Positions 16,441-25,428 of a DNA stretch of 64,000 nt are shown one piece after another. A model generated the notes under the pieces. The model saw only the letters and a list, made by a program, of their open reading frames with translations, did no database searches and was not told the DNA's origin. Positions within the stretch are counted from its first letter, which is position 1. Each line of letters begins with the position of its first letter. The stretch covers positions 1 through 64,000 of the forward strand of contig NZ_JAXUHN010000096.1 of the NCBI RefSeq assembly GCF_035916875.1. Direction: 5' to 3'. Both the position numbers and the translations under genes were made by a program. This DNA is from Methylomicrobium sp035916875 (GTDB lineage Bacteria > Pseudomonadota > Gammaproteobacteria > Methylococcales > Methylomonadaceae).

Positions 16441-17733
16441 TTAAGCGAACGGGTGTTCCAGAATGATCGTTTCATCGCGATCCGGTCCGGTCGAAAGAAT
16501 CGTCACCTTTACGCCGACCAGTTCTTCCAGACGTTTGATATAGGCTTTGGCGTTTTCCGGCAGTTTGGCATAATCGGTTACGCCGGCTGTCGTTTCGGAC
16601 CAACCCGGCATTTCCTCTATCACCGCCTCGCATTGCTGATATTGATCCGCGCCCAATGGAGCCGTTTCGGTCGTGTTCCCGTTCAAACGATAAGCCGTGC
16701 AAATACCGACTTTGTCCAGACCGTCGAGTACATCCAGTTTGGTCAGGCAGATGCCGCTGATGCTGTTCAGCCGGACCGATTTCCGCATGGCGACCGCGTC
16801 GAACCAGCCGGTGCGGCGTTTGCGGCCGGTCGTGGCGCCGAACTCATGGCCGACCGTGCCCAAATGTTCGCCATAGGTATCGTGCAGTTCGGTCGGGAAT
16901 GGGCCGTTGCCGACCCGAGTCGCGTAGGCCTTGGTGATGCCGAGCACATAATCCAGATCGAGCGGGCCGACGCCGGAGCCGGTCGCGGCGCCGCCGGCGG
17001 TCGTGCTCGATGAAGTCACATAAGGGAAGGTGCCGTGATCAAGGTCGAGCAACGCGCCCTGCGCGCCTTCGAACAACAGATTCTTGCCCTGGTCCTGATA
17101 ACGGTACAGCGCTTCGCCGACATCGGTCAGCATCGGCTTGACTTGTTCGCCGAGCGCCAGCGCCTCATCCAAGGTTTTTTGGAAATCGACCGTGTCGGCA
17201 TGATAGTAATTGGCCAGCATGAAATTGTGATACTCCAGCAATTCCTTCAGCTTGTCCGCAAAATCCGCCGGATTCGACAGGTCCCCTGCGCGCAGTCCCC
17301 GGCGTCCGGCCTTGTCTTCGTAGGCGGGACCGATGCCGCGCCCGGTCGTGCCGATCGCTTTCGCACCGCGCGCTTTCTCGCGCGCCTGATCGATCGCGAC
17401 ATGCACCGGCAATATCAGGGTGCAGGATTCGCTGATCAATAAGCGATTACGAACCGGTATGCCGGCTTTTTCGAGAAGTTCTATTTCCTCTATCAATGCG
17501 TTCAGCGACAACACCACGCCGTTGCCGATCATGCATTGCACGTTGTCACGGAGGATACCCGACGGAATCAGATGCAGGACGGTTTTTTCGCCGCGTATGA
17601 CCAGCGTATGACCGGCATTATGGCCGCCTTGAAAACGCACCACGGCTTCCGCATGTTCGGTCAAAAGATCGACCAGCTTGCCTTTACCTTCATCGCCCCA
17701 TTGCGTGCCGATGACTACGACATTTTTTCCCAT
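16441..17733 (-). CDS. purA: Adenylosuccinate synthetase
   Basis: PurA joins IMP and aspartate using GTP, the first committed step to AMP. The 430-residue length is standard. Visible motifs are VVIGTQWGDEGKGKLVDLL (P-loop, residues 5-23), VVRFQGGHNAGHTLV, the IMP-binding GTTGRGIGPAYEDK, LLFEGAQGALLDLDHGTFPYVTSS, GRKRRTGWFDA and STGPDRDETI near the end. It starts 10 bases after hisZ, so the two are co-transcribed, the usual arrangement in many gammaproteobacteria. Confidence 0.97.
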   Translation of the reverse strand: MGKNVVVIGTQWGDEGKGKLVDLLTEHAEAVVRFQGGHNAGHTLVIRGEKTVLHLIPSGILRDNVQCMIGNGVVLSLNALIEEIELLEKAGIPVRNRLLISESCTLILPVHVAIDQAREKARGAKAIGTTGRGIGPAYEDKAGRRGLRAGDLSNPADFADKLKELLEYHNFMLANYYHADTVDFQKTLDEALALGEQVKPMLTDVGEALYRYQDQGKNLLFEGAQGALLDLDHGTFPYVTSSSTTAGGAATGSGVGPLDLDYVLGITKAYATRVGNGPFPTELHDTYGEHLGTVGHEFGATTGRKRRTGWFDAVAMRKSVRLNSISGICLTKLDVLDGLDKVGICTAYRLNGNTTETAPLGADQYQQCEAVIEEMPGWSETTAGVTDYAKLPENAKAYIKRLEELVGVKVTILSTGPDRDETIILEHPFA

Positions 17734-17743
17734 TTTTTTTCCA

Positions 17744-18934
17744 CTAAGCTAAGTTTTTGATGAACCAGGTTTGATTCTCTTGTTCAAGGGCCGCGGTACA
17801 GCCCATTGCCGCGCCGTCACCGGCCTGACCCGGCAATTGTTGGATCACCGTGTGACCCGTGGCACGTAAATCGCGGATTTTTTCAGCCAACGCGGCATCG
17901 CCATGGCAGGGCGCGAATATTTTGCTTTGAGAATCCTCCGATCCGTTCGCGTCGCTCAGTGCTGCCAATAACTTCAGATCGGCGCTGAAACCGGTCGCCG
18001 GCCGGGCCCGGCCGAATACACCGCCGATATTGTCGTAGCGGCCGCCGCGCGCGACCTCGCGGCCAACCGCCGGCGTAAAGGCCGCAAAAACGGCCCCGGT
18101 ATGATAGTGATAACCGCGCAATTCCGCCAAATCGAAGCTGACCGGCAGAGACGGGAACATCGTCGTGAGCCTTGCGGCAATCGTTTCGAGATCGGTCAAT
18201 GCTTTTTGCAATTCTTCGTCCGCCTTCGCAAACACCTGGCGCGCCCGGATGATGGTTTCGGCGCCGCCGTTCAACAACGGCAACGCCAGGAACATGGCTT
18301 TCAGATTGTCATCGAGCACGTAACTGCACATCAGATCCAGCAGCTCCGGGCGGGCTTTGCGCTGAAGTACGTCGAATAATTCACTTTCTTGAACTGAACT
18401 TAAGCCAGCCTGCCGGGACAACGAGCGGTAAATACCGACATGCCCCAGGTCGAGATGTACATTCAACACACCGGTCAATGCGAGCATTTCCAGCATCAGT
18501 CGAATCACTTCGATATCGCTGTCAATACCTGCATGGCCGTATAGTTCCGCGCCGATCTGCATCGGACTGCGAGTTTTTTCCAAAGGATCGCCGCGGGTAT
18601 GCAGCACCGTGCCGTAATAACACAATCGGGTCGGCCATTCGTGATGCAAATGGTGCGCGTCGATGCGGGCAACCTGCGGTGTCATGTCGGCTCTGACGCC
18701 GAGCATTTCGCCGCTGATTTGGTCTGTCAGCTTGAAGGTTTGCAAATCGAGATCGTGCCCCGAGCCGATCAATAACGAATCGAGAAAGTCGATGAATGGC
18801 GGAATCACCAGCTCATAACCCCAGCAGGCAAACATATCGAGCAGCCGGCGTCTCAGACTTTCCAGATGTTTGGCGTCAGCCGGCAAGATTTCTTCGATGC
18901 CGTCCGGCAGGAGCCAGGAGTCTTTTTGTTGCAT
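17744..18934 (-). CDS. hisZ: ATP phosphoribosyltransferase regulatory subunit HisZ
   Basis: HisZ is a catalytically dead paralogue of histidyl-tRNA synthetase that pairs with short-form HisG to give histidine-sensitive ATP phosphoribosyltransferase, the first step of histidine synthesis. The protein (396 residues from ATG 18934) has LPDGIEEILPADAKHLE, class II-like FKLTDQISGEMLGVRADMTPQVARI and the ARGGRYDNIGGVFGRARPATGFSADL core, but lacks a tRNA-binding anticodon domain. A GTG five codons upstream is an alternative start. The start lies just after a strong terminator hairpin, so expression may depend on read-through. Confidence 0.94.
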   Translation of the reverse strand: MQQKDSWLLPDGIEEILPADAKHLESLRRRLLDMFACWGYELVIPPFIDFLDSLLIGSGHDLDLQTFKLTDQISGEMLGVRADMTPQVARIDAHHLHHEWPTRLCYYGTVLHTRGDPLEKTRSPMQIGAELYGHAGIDSDIEVIRLMLEMLALTGVLNVHLDLGHVGIYRSLSRQAGLSSVQESELFDVLQRKARPELLDLMCSYVLDDNLKAMFLALPLLNGGAETIIRARQVFAKADEELQKALTDLETIAARLTTMFPSLPVSFDLAELRGYHYHTGAVFAAFTPAVGREVARGGRYDNIGGVFGRARPATGFSADLKLLAALSDANGSEDSQSKIFAPCHGDAALAEKIRDLRATGHTVIQQLPGQAGDGAAMGCTAALEQENQTWFIKNLA

Positions 18935-18956
18935 GTTTTCTAAGTCCACTCAAACA

Positions 18957-18982
18957 AAACGCCCCGCACGGGCGAGGCGTTT
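18957..18982 (-). terminator. Strong intrinsic terminator between hflC and hisZ
   Basis: On the minus strand an 11-bp stem (AAACGCCTCGC with GCGGGGCGTTT, one G-T pair) closes a 4-base CCGT loop and is followed by TTTTGTTTG. The hairpin starts 45 bases after the hflC stop, and the U-tract ends only about 15 bases before the hisZ ATG. It should end the hfq-hflXKC transcript, or set the level of read-through into hisZ-purA. Confidence 0.85.
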
Positions 18983-19027
18983 GTCAATGTTATCGAAGCC
19001 GCAAGGCGGCCGTGTTCAACTTAATCG

Positions 19028-19888
19028 CTATTTCTGTTGCTTGAAATAGCGGAAGAAGTCGGAATCCGCATCAAGTACCAGCGTCGAGGATTTGTTGAAT
19101 GTCTTTTTATACGCATTCAGGCTGCGGTAAAAAGCGTAAAACTCGGGATCGGCTCCGAATGCTTTTGCATAGATTTCAGACGATTTCGCGTCGCCTTCAC
19201 CTCGCAATTTTTCGGCGTCTTTAAACGCGTTCGCCTTGGTCACCACACTTTGCCGATCCGCATCGGCACGAATCTTTTCGGCCGCTTCCGAACCTTGCGA
19301 ACGGAATTCGCGCGCTATCCGCTCACGTTCGGCTTCCATCCGACGGAACACTGAAGTGCTGACTTCCGGTGGCAAGTCGATCCGCATCACCTGGATGTCG
19401 ATAATTTTCAGGCCCAGGTTTTTCGCCGACGCTTGCGCGTTGGCGATCATAATGTCACGTATCGCTTTGCGATCGGTCGAAACCAGTTGCTTGATGTCGC
19501 GTCTGGCAAACTCGCCGCGAAAAGCATCCTTGATGATCGGATCCAGCCGACTATTGGCCTGATAAACATCACCGGCAACGCGTTGATAAAAGCTGCTGAC
19601 ATCATCAATCCGCCATTTGACGAAAAAGTCGACAAACACGTTTTTCTTTTCGGCGGTCAAAAAACCTTCCGGCTTCGAAACCATCGTCTGGATGCGCGAA
19701 TCGAATTTTTTGATATCGTTGAACGGGTACGGCCATTTGAAATGCAGTCCCGGCGTAAAATCGTATTCGACGATTTTACCAAACTTGAATTTGATCGCTT
19801 TTTCGGTTTCGTTGACCGAAAACACAAACATCGCGCCGATCAACCATAGCGCGGCGATACCGATGATAATTTTATTGAATGTTGTCAT
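19028..19888 (-). CDS. hflC: HflC, membrane SPFH protein modulating FtsH
   Basis: HflC and HflK form a large periplasm-facing cage around FtsH and limit its proteolysis. The 286-residue protein has an N-terminal anchor (IIIGIAALWLIGAMFVFSV, about 7-25), then the SPFH/band 7 domain with NETEKAIKFKFGKIV, PGLHFKWPYPFNDIKKFDSRIQTM, and a long charged coiled coil (MEAERERIAREFRSQGSEAAEKIRADAD). The ATG overlaps the hflK stop by 4 bases. ftsH, its target protease, is also in this window (1-515), though far away. Confidence 0.96.
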   Translation of the reverse strand: MTTFNKIIIGIAALWLIGAMFVFSVNETEKAIKFKFGKIVEYDFTPGLHFKWPYPFNDIKKFDSRIQTMVSKPEGFLTAEKKNVFVDFFVKWRIDDVSSFYQRVAGDVYQANSRLDPIIKDAFRGEFARRDIKQLVSTDRKAIRDIMIANAQASAKNLGLKIIDIQVMRIDLPPEVSTSVFRRMEAERERIAREFRSQGSEAAEKIRADADRQSVVTKANAFKDAEKLRGEGDAKSSEIYAKAFGADPEFYAFYRSLNAYKKTFNKSSTLVLDADSDFFRYFKQQK

Positions 19889-21096
19889 TGGCGTCCCCTT
19901 GCATCGCGTCCACGGCTTGATGGCCTTACCGTGATCGGTTCTTCCGCTTCGACGGGTAAAGACTCGGCTTTCGCCGGTGGCGTTACGCTCTGGGTTTCGA
20001 TTTCAGGTAACTTTTGCGCCATCTTATCCAACGGTAAATAAAGTATGTTGTTGCCGCCTTTCGCATCGATCATCACCAAATTCGATTCTCCCAATACTGA
20101 CTCCATCGTGTCGATGTAGAGGCGTTTGCGGGTCACTTCCGGCTGTTTCAGGTATTCTCCGAGCATCTTGGAGAAACGGTTGGTTTCGCCTTCGGCTTGG
20201 GCAATGACTCTTTCCTTGTAGCCTTCTGCCTCCTGCAACATTCTGGCCGCGGCGCCGCGCGCCTTGGGCACGATGTCGTTCGAATAAGCCTCCGCCTCGT
20301 TGATCAGTCGCTGCTTGTCTTCACGCGCTTTGATCACGTCCTGAAAAGCCGCCTGCACCTGCTCGGGCGCTTGCACATCCTGTAAATTCACGCTGGTAAT
20401 CTCGACGCCGGACTCATAACGGTCCATCACTTCCTGAATTTCCTTTTTGACCTGTGCGACGACCTCATTACGGCCTTCGGTCAACACGAAGTCCATGTCC
20501 GAACTGCCGATCACGCCACGTTCGGCGCTTTCGGTGACCTGTTTCAAAGTCGTTGCCGGATCGACCACATTGAACAGAAACTTTTTCGCGCTGTTCGACA
20601 GATTGCTGACCTTGTACTGCACGACCAGACGCACATCGACATAATTCTCGTCGCGGGTCAGCATCAACGCTTCTTTCGGTTCCGAACGGTCGCCGGCTTC
20701 GCCAAAGCTGGAAAAGCCGACCGCCAACGTGCGGTTTTGCTCGACATTCACGATGTCGACCCGCTCGATGGGAAGAGGCAAATGCCAATTCAAACCGGGA
20801 CTGGTTTCTTCAACGTATTTGCCGAAGCGAGTTACCACACCGATATTACCGGCATCGACCTTATAAGTGCCGCTGGCGATCCAGATCACCGCGACCGCGC
20901 CTACCGCGATCAAGCCGAGATTTTTTCCCGGGCCGCCCGCCGATTCCTGGCTGTCACCGCCACCGCTGCCGCCGAAAAGATTGTGTAACTTGTCCAGAGC
21001 CTTGCGTATCGTCTCATCAAGATCAGGTGGTCCTTTTTGATCGCCCCGACCGCTCCACGGGTCTTTATTATCGCCTCCAGGTTCATTCCAGGACAT
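19885..21096 (-). CDS. hflK: HflK, membrane SPFH protein modulating FtsH
   Basis: Partner of HflC in the FtsH-HflKC complex. The 403-residue protein has the Gly/Asp-rich cytoplasmic start MSWNEPGGDNKDPWSGRG, a single membrane segment (LGLIAVGAVAVIWIASGTY, about 60-78), and the band 7 domain with GVVTRFGKYVEETSPGLNWHLP, NVVDPATTLKQVTESAERGVIG and the EAEAYSNDIVPKARG coiled coil. The C-terminal tail is Pro/Arg rich. It precedes hflC with an ATGA overlap. A 238-base gap separates it from hflX, so a second promoter is possible there. Confidence 0.96.
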   Translation of the reverse strand: MSWNEPGGDNKDPWSGRGDQKGPPDLDETIRKALDKLHNLFGGSGGGDSQESAGGPGKNLGLIAVGAVAVIWIASGTYKVDAGNIGVVTRFGKYVEETSPGLNWHLPLPIERVDIVNVEQNRTLAVGFSSFGEAGDRSEPKEALMLTRDENYVDVRLVVQYKVSNLSNSAKKFLFNVVDPATTLKQVTESAERGVIGSSDMDFVLTEGRNEVVAQVKKEIQEVMDRYESGVEITSVNLQDVQAPEQVQAAFQDVIKAREDKQRLINEAEAYSNDIVPKARGAAARMLQEAEGYKERVIAQAEGETNRFSKMLGEYLKQPEVTRKRLYIDTMESVLGESNLVMIDAKGGNNILYLPLDKMAQKLPEIETQSVTPPAKAESLPVEAEEPITVRPSSRGRDARGRQ

Positions 21097-21334
21097 ACTT
21101 TTTGCTCCATAGCAATATATTTATATTTAAAATTAACGGCTTATCATAATAATAGATAATTGCCGAAGGCAGTTTCCTAATAAGGGTCTGCCAATAAAAA
21201 ACGGCAAGCCAATTCCTTGTGCCTGCGAATATGAAGGGCATTTTAACGTAAATAGCGAAAAAAAACGAAAAACTTCAAGGAACAAGGGCCTCTCGGCAAA
21301 CTGTCCCGGTATTCCATTTTTCTATTTGCGATGG

Positions 21335-22603
21335 TCAGGACGATATCACTTCGCCGCGCACCGTCTCCAGAAACCCCGAATATTTCGGATCGATTTCGAT
21401 GACCATTTCAGACTGCCCATGATCGCCGATCTGTTCTTCGAGGATCGTCGCGTAGGCATACATTTTCGCACGAATATCGCCCTGATCCGGCCGTAAATGG
21501 CAACGAATTCGGATTTTGCGCACGGAAAATAGCTCGGCCAGCGCCTGCAGCAATAAATCCGCCCCTGCGCCTGTTACCGCGGACAGCCAAACTCTGGCGG
21601 GCTTGCCCGCTTCATCACGGTCGACCCGGGGATGGGCGCCATCAAGCAAATCGATCTTGTTGTAAACTTCAAGCTGGGGAATTTTATCGGCGCCGATTTC
21701 CATCAAGACCTGATTGACCTCGACAATCGTCGCATCGCGGTCTTCCGCGTGCACATCGATTACATGCAATAATAAATCCGCCTCGCTGGCTTCTTGTAAG
21801 GTCGATTTAAACGCCGCAACCAATTCATGCGGCAAATGGCGAATGAAGCCGACCGTATCGGCCAGCACGAGTTCCGAATTGTTCGGCAAACGACAACTAC
21901 GCAGGGTCGGATCGAGGGTTGCAAACAACTGATCCGCCGCATATATATTCGAACCGGTCAGCCGGTTGAACAGGGTCGATTTGCCGGCGTTGGTATAGCC
22001 GACCAGCGATACGGTTGCAATCTCGGCCTTTTTGCGTTTACCGCGGCTCTGATGGCGCTGCTTTTCGACTTTTGCGAGACGCGCCTGAATCTGTTTGATG
22101 CGTTCGCCGATCAAGCGCCGGTCGGTCTCCAATTGGGTTTCGCCGGGGCCGCGCAGACCGATACCGCCTTTTTGCCGCTCCAAGTGTGTCCAGCCGCGCA
22201 CCAGGCGAGTCGAAAGATGTTTCAGCTGCGCCAATTCGACTTGCAGTTTACCTTCGAAGGTCTGAGCGCGTAGCGCAAAAATATCAAGAATCAGGCCGTT
22301 CCTATCGACGACGCGCACACCGAGTGCCGCTTCGAGATTCCGTTCCTGACTCGGCGTCAGCGGATGATTGAACAGAACGATGCCGGCGTTATAGTCGGCA
22401 ATGGCCTGCTTGATCTCTTCAACCTTGCCTGTACCGACAAAATATTTCGGATCTGGATTTCTGCGGCTGCCGGTCACGACATGCATTGGCTCGGCGCCGG
22501 CCGATTTGGCCAACTCCTTCAACTCCAGAAGATCTTTCTGCCCGGAATGCAGGATCAGGTGAACAAGAACAGCCCGTTCACCCGAATCGGGGCGATCAAA
22601 CAA
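21335..22603 (-). CDS. hflX: Ribosome-associated GTPase HflX
   Basis: HflX is a GTPase that splits stalled 70S ribosomes, especially after heat stress. The 422-residue protein has the N-terminal HflX domain (VGTGKVEEIKQAIADYNAGIVLFNHPLTPSQERNLE), a coiled-coil linker (RRLIGERIKQIQARLAKVEKQRHQ) and the GTPase domain with G1 GYTNAGKSTL (about 202-211), G3 DTVGFI, and G4 NKIDL. It starts 77 bases after hfq. The order hfq-hflX-hflK-hflC matches other gammaproteobacteria. Confidence 0.96.
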   Translation of the reverse strand: MFDRPDSGERAVLVHLILHSGQKDLLELKELAKSAGAEPMHVVTGSRRNPDPKYFVGTGKVEEIKQAIADYNAGIVLFNHPLTPSQERNLEAALGVRVVDRNGLILDIFALRAQTFEGKLQVELAQLKHLSTRLVRGWTHLERQKGGIGLRGPGETQLETDRRLIGERIKQIQARLAKVEKQRHQSRGKRKKAEIATVSLVGYTNAGKSTLFNRLTGSNIYAADQLFATLDPTLRSCRLPNNSELVLADTVGFIRHLPHELVAAFKSTLQEASEADLLLHVIDVHAEDRDATIVEVNQVLMEIGADKIPQLEVYNKIDLLDGAHPRVDRDEAGKPARVWLSAVTGAGADLLLQALAELFSVRKIRIRCHLRPDQGDIRAKMYAYATILEEQIGDHGQSEMVIEIDPKYSGFLETVRGEVISS

Positions 22604-22680
22604 TCAACAACTCCAGCGCCGAAAAGACAAACGCGCCATAAAGGCGTTCAAAAATTGACAAAAACCGCGGTATAGAACAA

Positions 22681-22920
22681 TTACTCTTCTTCGCCTTCGG
22701 TTTCCGGGATCATTTTGACCGCTTTTCCAGGCACGATCGTTGAAATGGCGTGCTTGTAAACCATTTGGCTGACCGTATTTTTCAACATGATCACATATTG
22801 ATCGAACGAGTCGACCTTGCCTTGCAATTTGATCCCGTTGACTAGGAAGATAGAAACAGGGGTATGCTCTTTTCGTAAAGTATTCAGAAAATTATCCTGT
22901 AAATTTTGACCTTTTGACAT
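22681..22920 (-). CDS. hfq: RNA chaperone Hfq
   Basis: Hfq is the hexameric Sm-like protein that pairs small RNAs with mRNAs. The 79-residue protein has QNLQDNFLNTLRKEHTPVSIFLVNGIKLQGKV (Sm1, with the conserved Gln and Asp residues) and the Sm2 signature YKHAIST at about 55-61. The acidic tail TEGEEE is short, as in non-enterobacterial Hfq. It has a strong AAGGAG site. miaA, the common upstream neighbour, is not here; an alpha/beta hydrolase gene lies upstream instead. Confidence 0.97.
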   Translation of the reverse strand: MSKGQNLQDNFLNTLRKEHTPVSIFLVNGIKLQGKVDSFDQYVIMLKNTVSQMVYKHAISTIVPGKAVKMIPETEGEEE

Positions 22921-23164
22921 CCGATTTCTCCTTATTATGTTTGTAGAATGCTATAAAAGATAACGGTAAACGCAAACCAACACAATGAATAAATTAAGAA
23001 CGGCATTGTTCCTAATGATTTTTCCAAGATGATGCGCCCGAATGGCGCCCAATGAGATGGATAGCTTATCATTTCTCGCTCTGCTTTCCTATTGTCCGGG
23101 CATATTACGGCATTTTTCCTGTTTCTACCCGCAAAGGGAGTTCAGTCAGCCAACGGACGATCGC

Positions 23165-23938
23165 TTAGGCGCCTAAAAAATCCAGCACCGCAGCCAAAAA
23201 GCTTTCGGGCTGCTGAACATGCAGCCAATGCCCGGCGCCTGCCAGTGCCTTCAATTGCGCATTCGGAAACAACGGCAATACAGTCTCGGCTTTCACAAAA
23301 TTCGACTCCGCGCCGGCAATGAACAATGAGAGCCCCCGATAAGGCGTACGCCCTCCGACATCGGGAAAAGCCGCGATAGTCGGCGCCGAACGCTCGAAAA
23401 TATCCAGGTCCACGCGCCACTGGTAGCAACCGTCGCGAAGCATCAGATTTTGCAATAAGAATTGACGGTAACTCAATTCGGGAATGGCGTCGGCAAGCTT
23501 TTCCTCGGCCTGCTTACGGTTGCTGATCGAAGACAACGGCAGCATTTTTAATGCCGAAAGGGTTTCGTCGAAACGATGCGAATAAGTCACTGGGGCAATA
23601 TCGGCAATGATCAGTTTATTGACCATATTGGGATAATTCAGCGCCAGCCACATCGCAATCTTGCCACCCATGCTGTGACCAAGCAGACTGGCGCGCGTCA
23701 ATCCGCGCCGCATCATAAACTGACGCACATCTTCCGCCATAACTGGGTAATCCATCAACGCATGATGCGGCGATGCTCCATGATTACGCAGGTCAAGCAC
23801 AAACACCCGATGTGAGCCCGCCAATTTTTCCGCAATGAATTTCCAGTTACGCGAGGAAGCGAAGAATCCGTGCAGAATAATCAGCGGAGCGGCATCAGGT
23901 TGACCCAATTCGCTGTAGGCTAATTCGAGAACAGCCAT
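23165..23938 (-). CDS. Alpha/beta hydrolase (YbfF-type esterase)
   Basis: A 257-residue alpha/beta hydrolase. The oxyanion strand PLIILHGFFASSRNW, the nucleophile elbow LLGHSMGGKIAM (catalytic Ser about residue 94), a late aspartate in GAESNF, and the catalytic histidine in AGAGHWLHVQQPE form a standard triad. The closest well-known relative is the YbfF acyl-CoA/ester hydrolase; the substrate here is unknown. ATG 23938 is preferred to the TTG one codon earlier. It lies 244 bases upstream of hfq on the same strand. Confidence 0.85.
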   Translation of the reverse strand: MAVLELAYSELGQPDAAPLIILHGFFASSRNWKFIAEKLAGSHRVFVLDLRNHGASPHHALMDYPVMAEDVRQFMMRRGLTRASLLGHSMGGKIAMWLALNYPNMVNKLIIADIAPVTYSHRFDETLSALKMLPLSSISNRKQAEEKLADAIPELSYRQFLLQNLMLRDGCYQWRVDLDIFERSAPTIAAFPDVGGRTPYRGLSLFIAGAESNFVKAETVLPLFPNAQLKALAGAGHWLHVQQPESFLAAVLDFLGA

Positions 23939-24385
23939 CAAAATACCTTTAAACGGCGGACAAGAAGCTTAACCTGCCCAAAATGTGGGATGACGCGCTT
24001 AATAACAAGCATGACCGTCGGCCTCGTGTTCCTCACGGCAATAACCAGAGCCCATGTCCGGTCTGCCGACTCACGTCGAAACACTCTAGCCTAATAATGA
24101 AAGGCAGCGAAAACTTAATGCTTTAGTAAAGCAAAGAACTGATGCGCAAGCAAGCACTATCATGCCGCACACTGCTAACTAATTGATAAAATACCAATAA
24201 AGGATATTTTTTCACTTAAAATGACGGCATTCAAAGCAAGTCTGACCCACATCCCTGTGGTAGTAAGAATACTCAATCGAGGCAGGAGGAGGTCGCGGTC
24301 GAAATCAATGCAAGATTACATCCGACAAAACTAGGCCGCATGAATGCCCGAACCGTGATCGATGTTTTTTGACGGAAGAACGACA
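23939..24385. other. Intergenic region between the Roadblock operon and the hydrolase gene
   Basis: About 450 bases, AT-richer than its neighbours, with no supported gene or RNA. A 6-base stem TGCTTT/AAAGCA sits at 24119-24133 with a 3-base loop and no T-tract. I cannot assign it a role. Confidence 0.4.
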
Positions 24386-24748
24386 CTACAGTAATGCGGT
24401 GATGCTTTCTGCCGCGCGTTTTACATCCAGGAAAATCAAACCCAATTTTGCATTCGGTTTGGCCAGCACGGTCAATACGGCATCATCGCCGGCATAGGTC
24501 ATCAGGACGTAACCCCTTTCACCCTTGATCAGCACCTGTTCGAGAGTGCCCCTGGCTAACTCATGCGCGGTCCGGTCGCCAAGGGACAGCATCGCGGCAC
24601 TCATCGCACCGACTCTGTCCTCATCCATTCCGGCCGGCAAAACGGAGGCCATCATCAAACCATCTGTAGAAATGATTCCCGATGCCTCAATATCCGCTGA
24701 AGTTCCATTCAAATCTGTCAACACAGATGTAAGCATATCTGCCCGCAT
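24386..24748 (-). CDS. Roadblock/LC7-domain protein (MglB-like)
   Basis: A 120-residue single-domain Roadblock/LC7 protein. The fold is shown by LTDLNGTSADIEASGIISTDGLMMASVLP (helix, strands), AMLSLGDRTAHELARGTLEQVLIKGERGYVLMTYAG and a last helix after LGLIFLDVKRAAESI. Roadblock proteins bind small Ras-like GTPases; MglB of Myxococcus is the GTPase-activating partner of MglA. The gene is last in a five-gene operon with such a GTPase three positions up (25429-25965), so it is a plausible regulator of that GTPase. Confidence 0.85.
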   Translation of the reverse strand: MRADMLTSVLTDLNGTSADIEASGIISTDGLMMASVLPAGMDEDRVGAMSAAMLSLGDRTAHELARGTLEQVLIKGERGYVLMTYAGDDAVLTVLAKPNAKLGLIFLDVKRAAESITALL

Positions 24749-24782
24749 TTTTCTTCCTCTTTAACGATAAAAAAATAAATTA

Positions 24783-25427
24783 TTAAGACGCCTTGGCCGC
24801 GTAACGGATTGCCAGCGCCCAAACCAAACTCACAAATTCCGGCTGATTGAAATGAGGAATCCCGGAAATGACCAACACAAAACGATTTTTGCCAATAAAG
24901 AGAGGCCAAAAACCCATTTGACTGTTGCCGAATACATCGACAATTGCCCATGCCTGACTTGCCTGCCCCAAATTATTTACCAATACCCCGGCACGGCGTG
25001 CATGAACAGTTGCAATCTCGGCGCTCAATGCCGACAACTCCTCGGCCACTTCATGCGGGAATCCATGACTGGCCAGATAAAATCCCTCCATATCGGCCAG
25101 CAGCACCTTGCCGTTCTCGGTAATGGTGCTCAGCATATTCGGCAGAATCTTGTCGAGTTGGTCGGCCGGATAGGTCAACTCTTCGCTCACCCCCTGCACC
25201 CAACCGAGCTTTTGGCAATGATGCAGCAATTCCATACATTTTTCCGCCTCATCGAGGCCGGTCAGCGCCTGAAGATTCTCGATCGTCAGCGCTTTGGTCG
25301 CCGACTGTAAAAGCATTTGCCGGATAAATTGGCGCGGCTTGTCCATCTCGTGCGAAGACACCGCGTAGTAGGCCCCAGACGGGGTCGGGTATAAAAAAAG
25401 CCCTTCTGTCAAATGATAGCCGCTCAT
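24783..25427 (-). CDS. Unknown protein of the GTPase/Roadblock operon, possibly winged-helix plus Roadblock-like
   Basis: A 214-residue protein from ATG 25427, one base after the GTPase stop, so translation is coupled. The first ~100 residues (SHEMDKPRQFIRQMLLQS... ENLQALTGLDEAEKCMELLHHCQKLGWVQGV) read like a winged-helix unit. The second half (LLADMEGFYLASHGFPHEVAEELSALSAEIATVHARRAG... IVDVFGNSQMGFWPLFIGKNRFVLVIS) has the strand-helix pattern of a Roadblock domain. I do not recognise a named family with certainty. It may form a heterodimer with the Roadblock protein downstream. Confidence 0.7.
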   Translation of the reverse strand: MSGYHLTEGLFLYPTPSGAYYAVSSHEMDKPRQFIRQMLLQSATKALTIENLQALTGLDEAEKCMELLHHCQKLGWVQGVSEELTYPADQLDKILPNMLSTITENGKVLLADMEGFYLASHGFPHEVAEELSALSAEIATVHARRAGVLVNNLGQASQAWAIVDVFGNSQMGFWPLFIGKNRFVLVISGIPHFNQPEFVSLVWALAIRYAAKAS

Positions 25428-25428
25428 A

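Noticed and set aside
21097..21334. Hairpin GGCA...TGCC with T-rich tail between hflX and hflK
   Set aside because: The stem has only four secure pairs with mismatches behind them; too weak to call.
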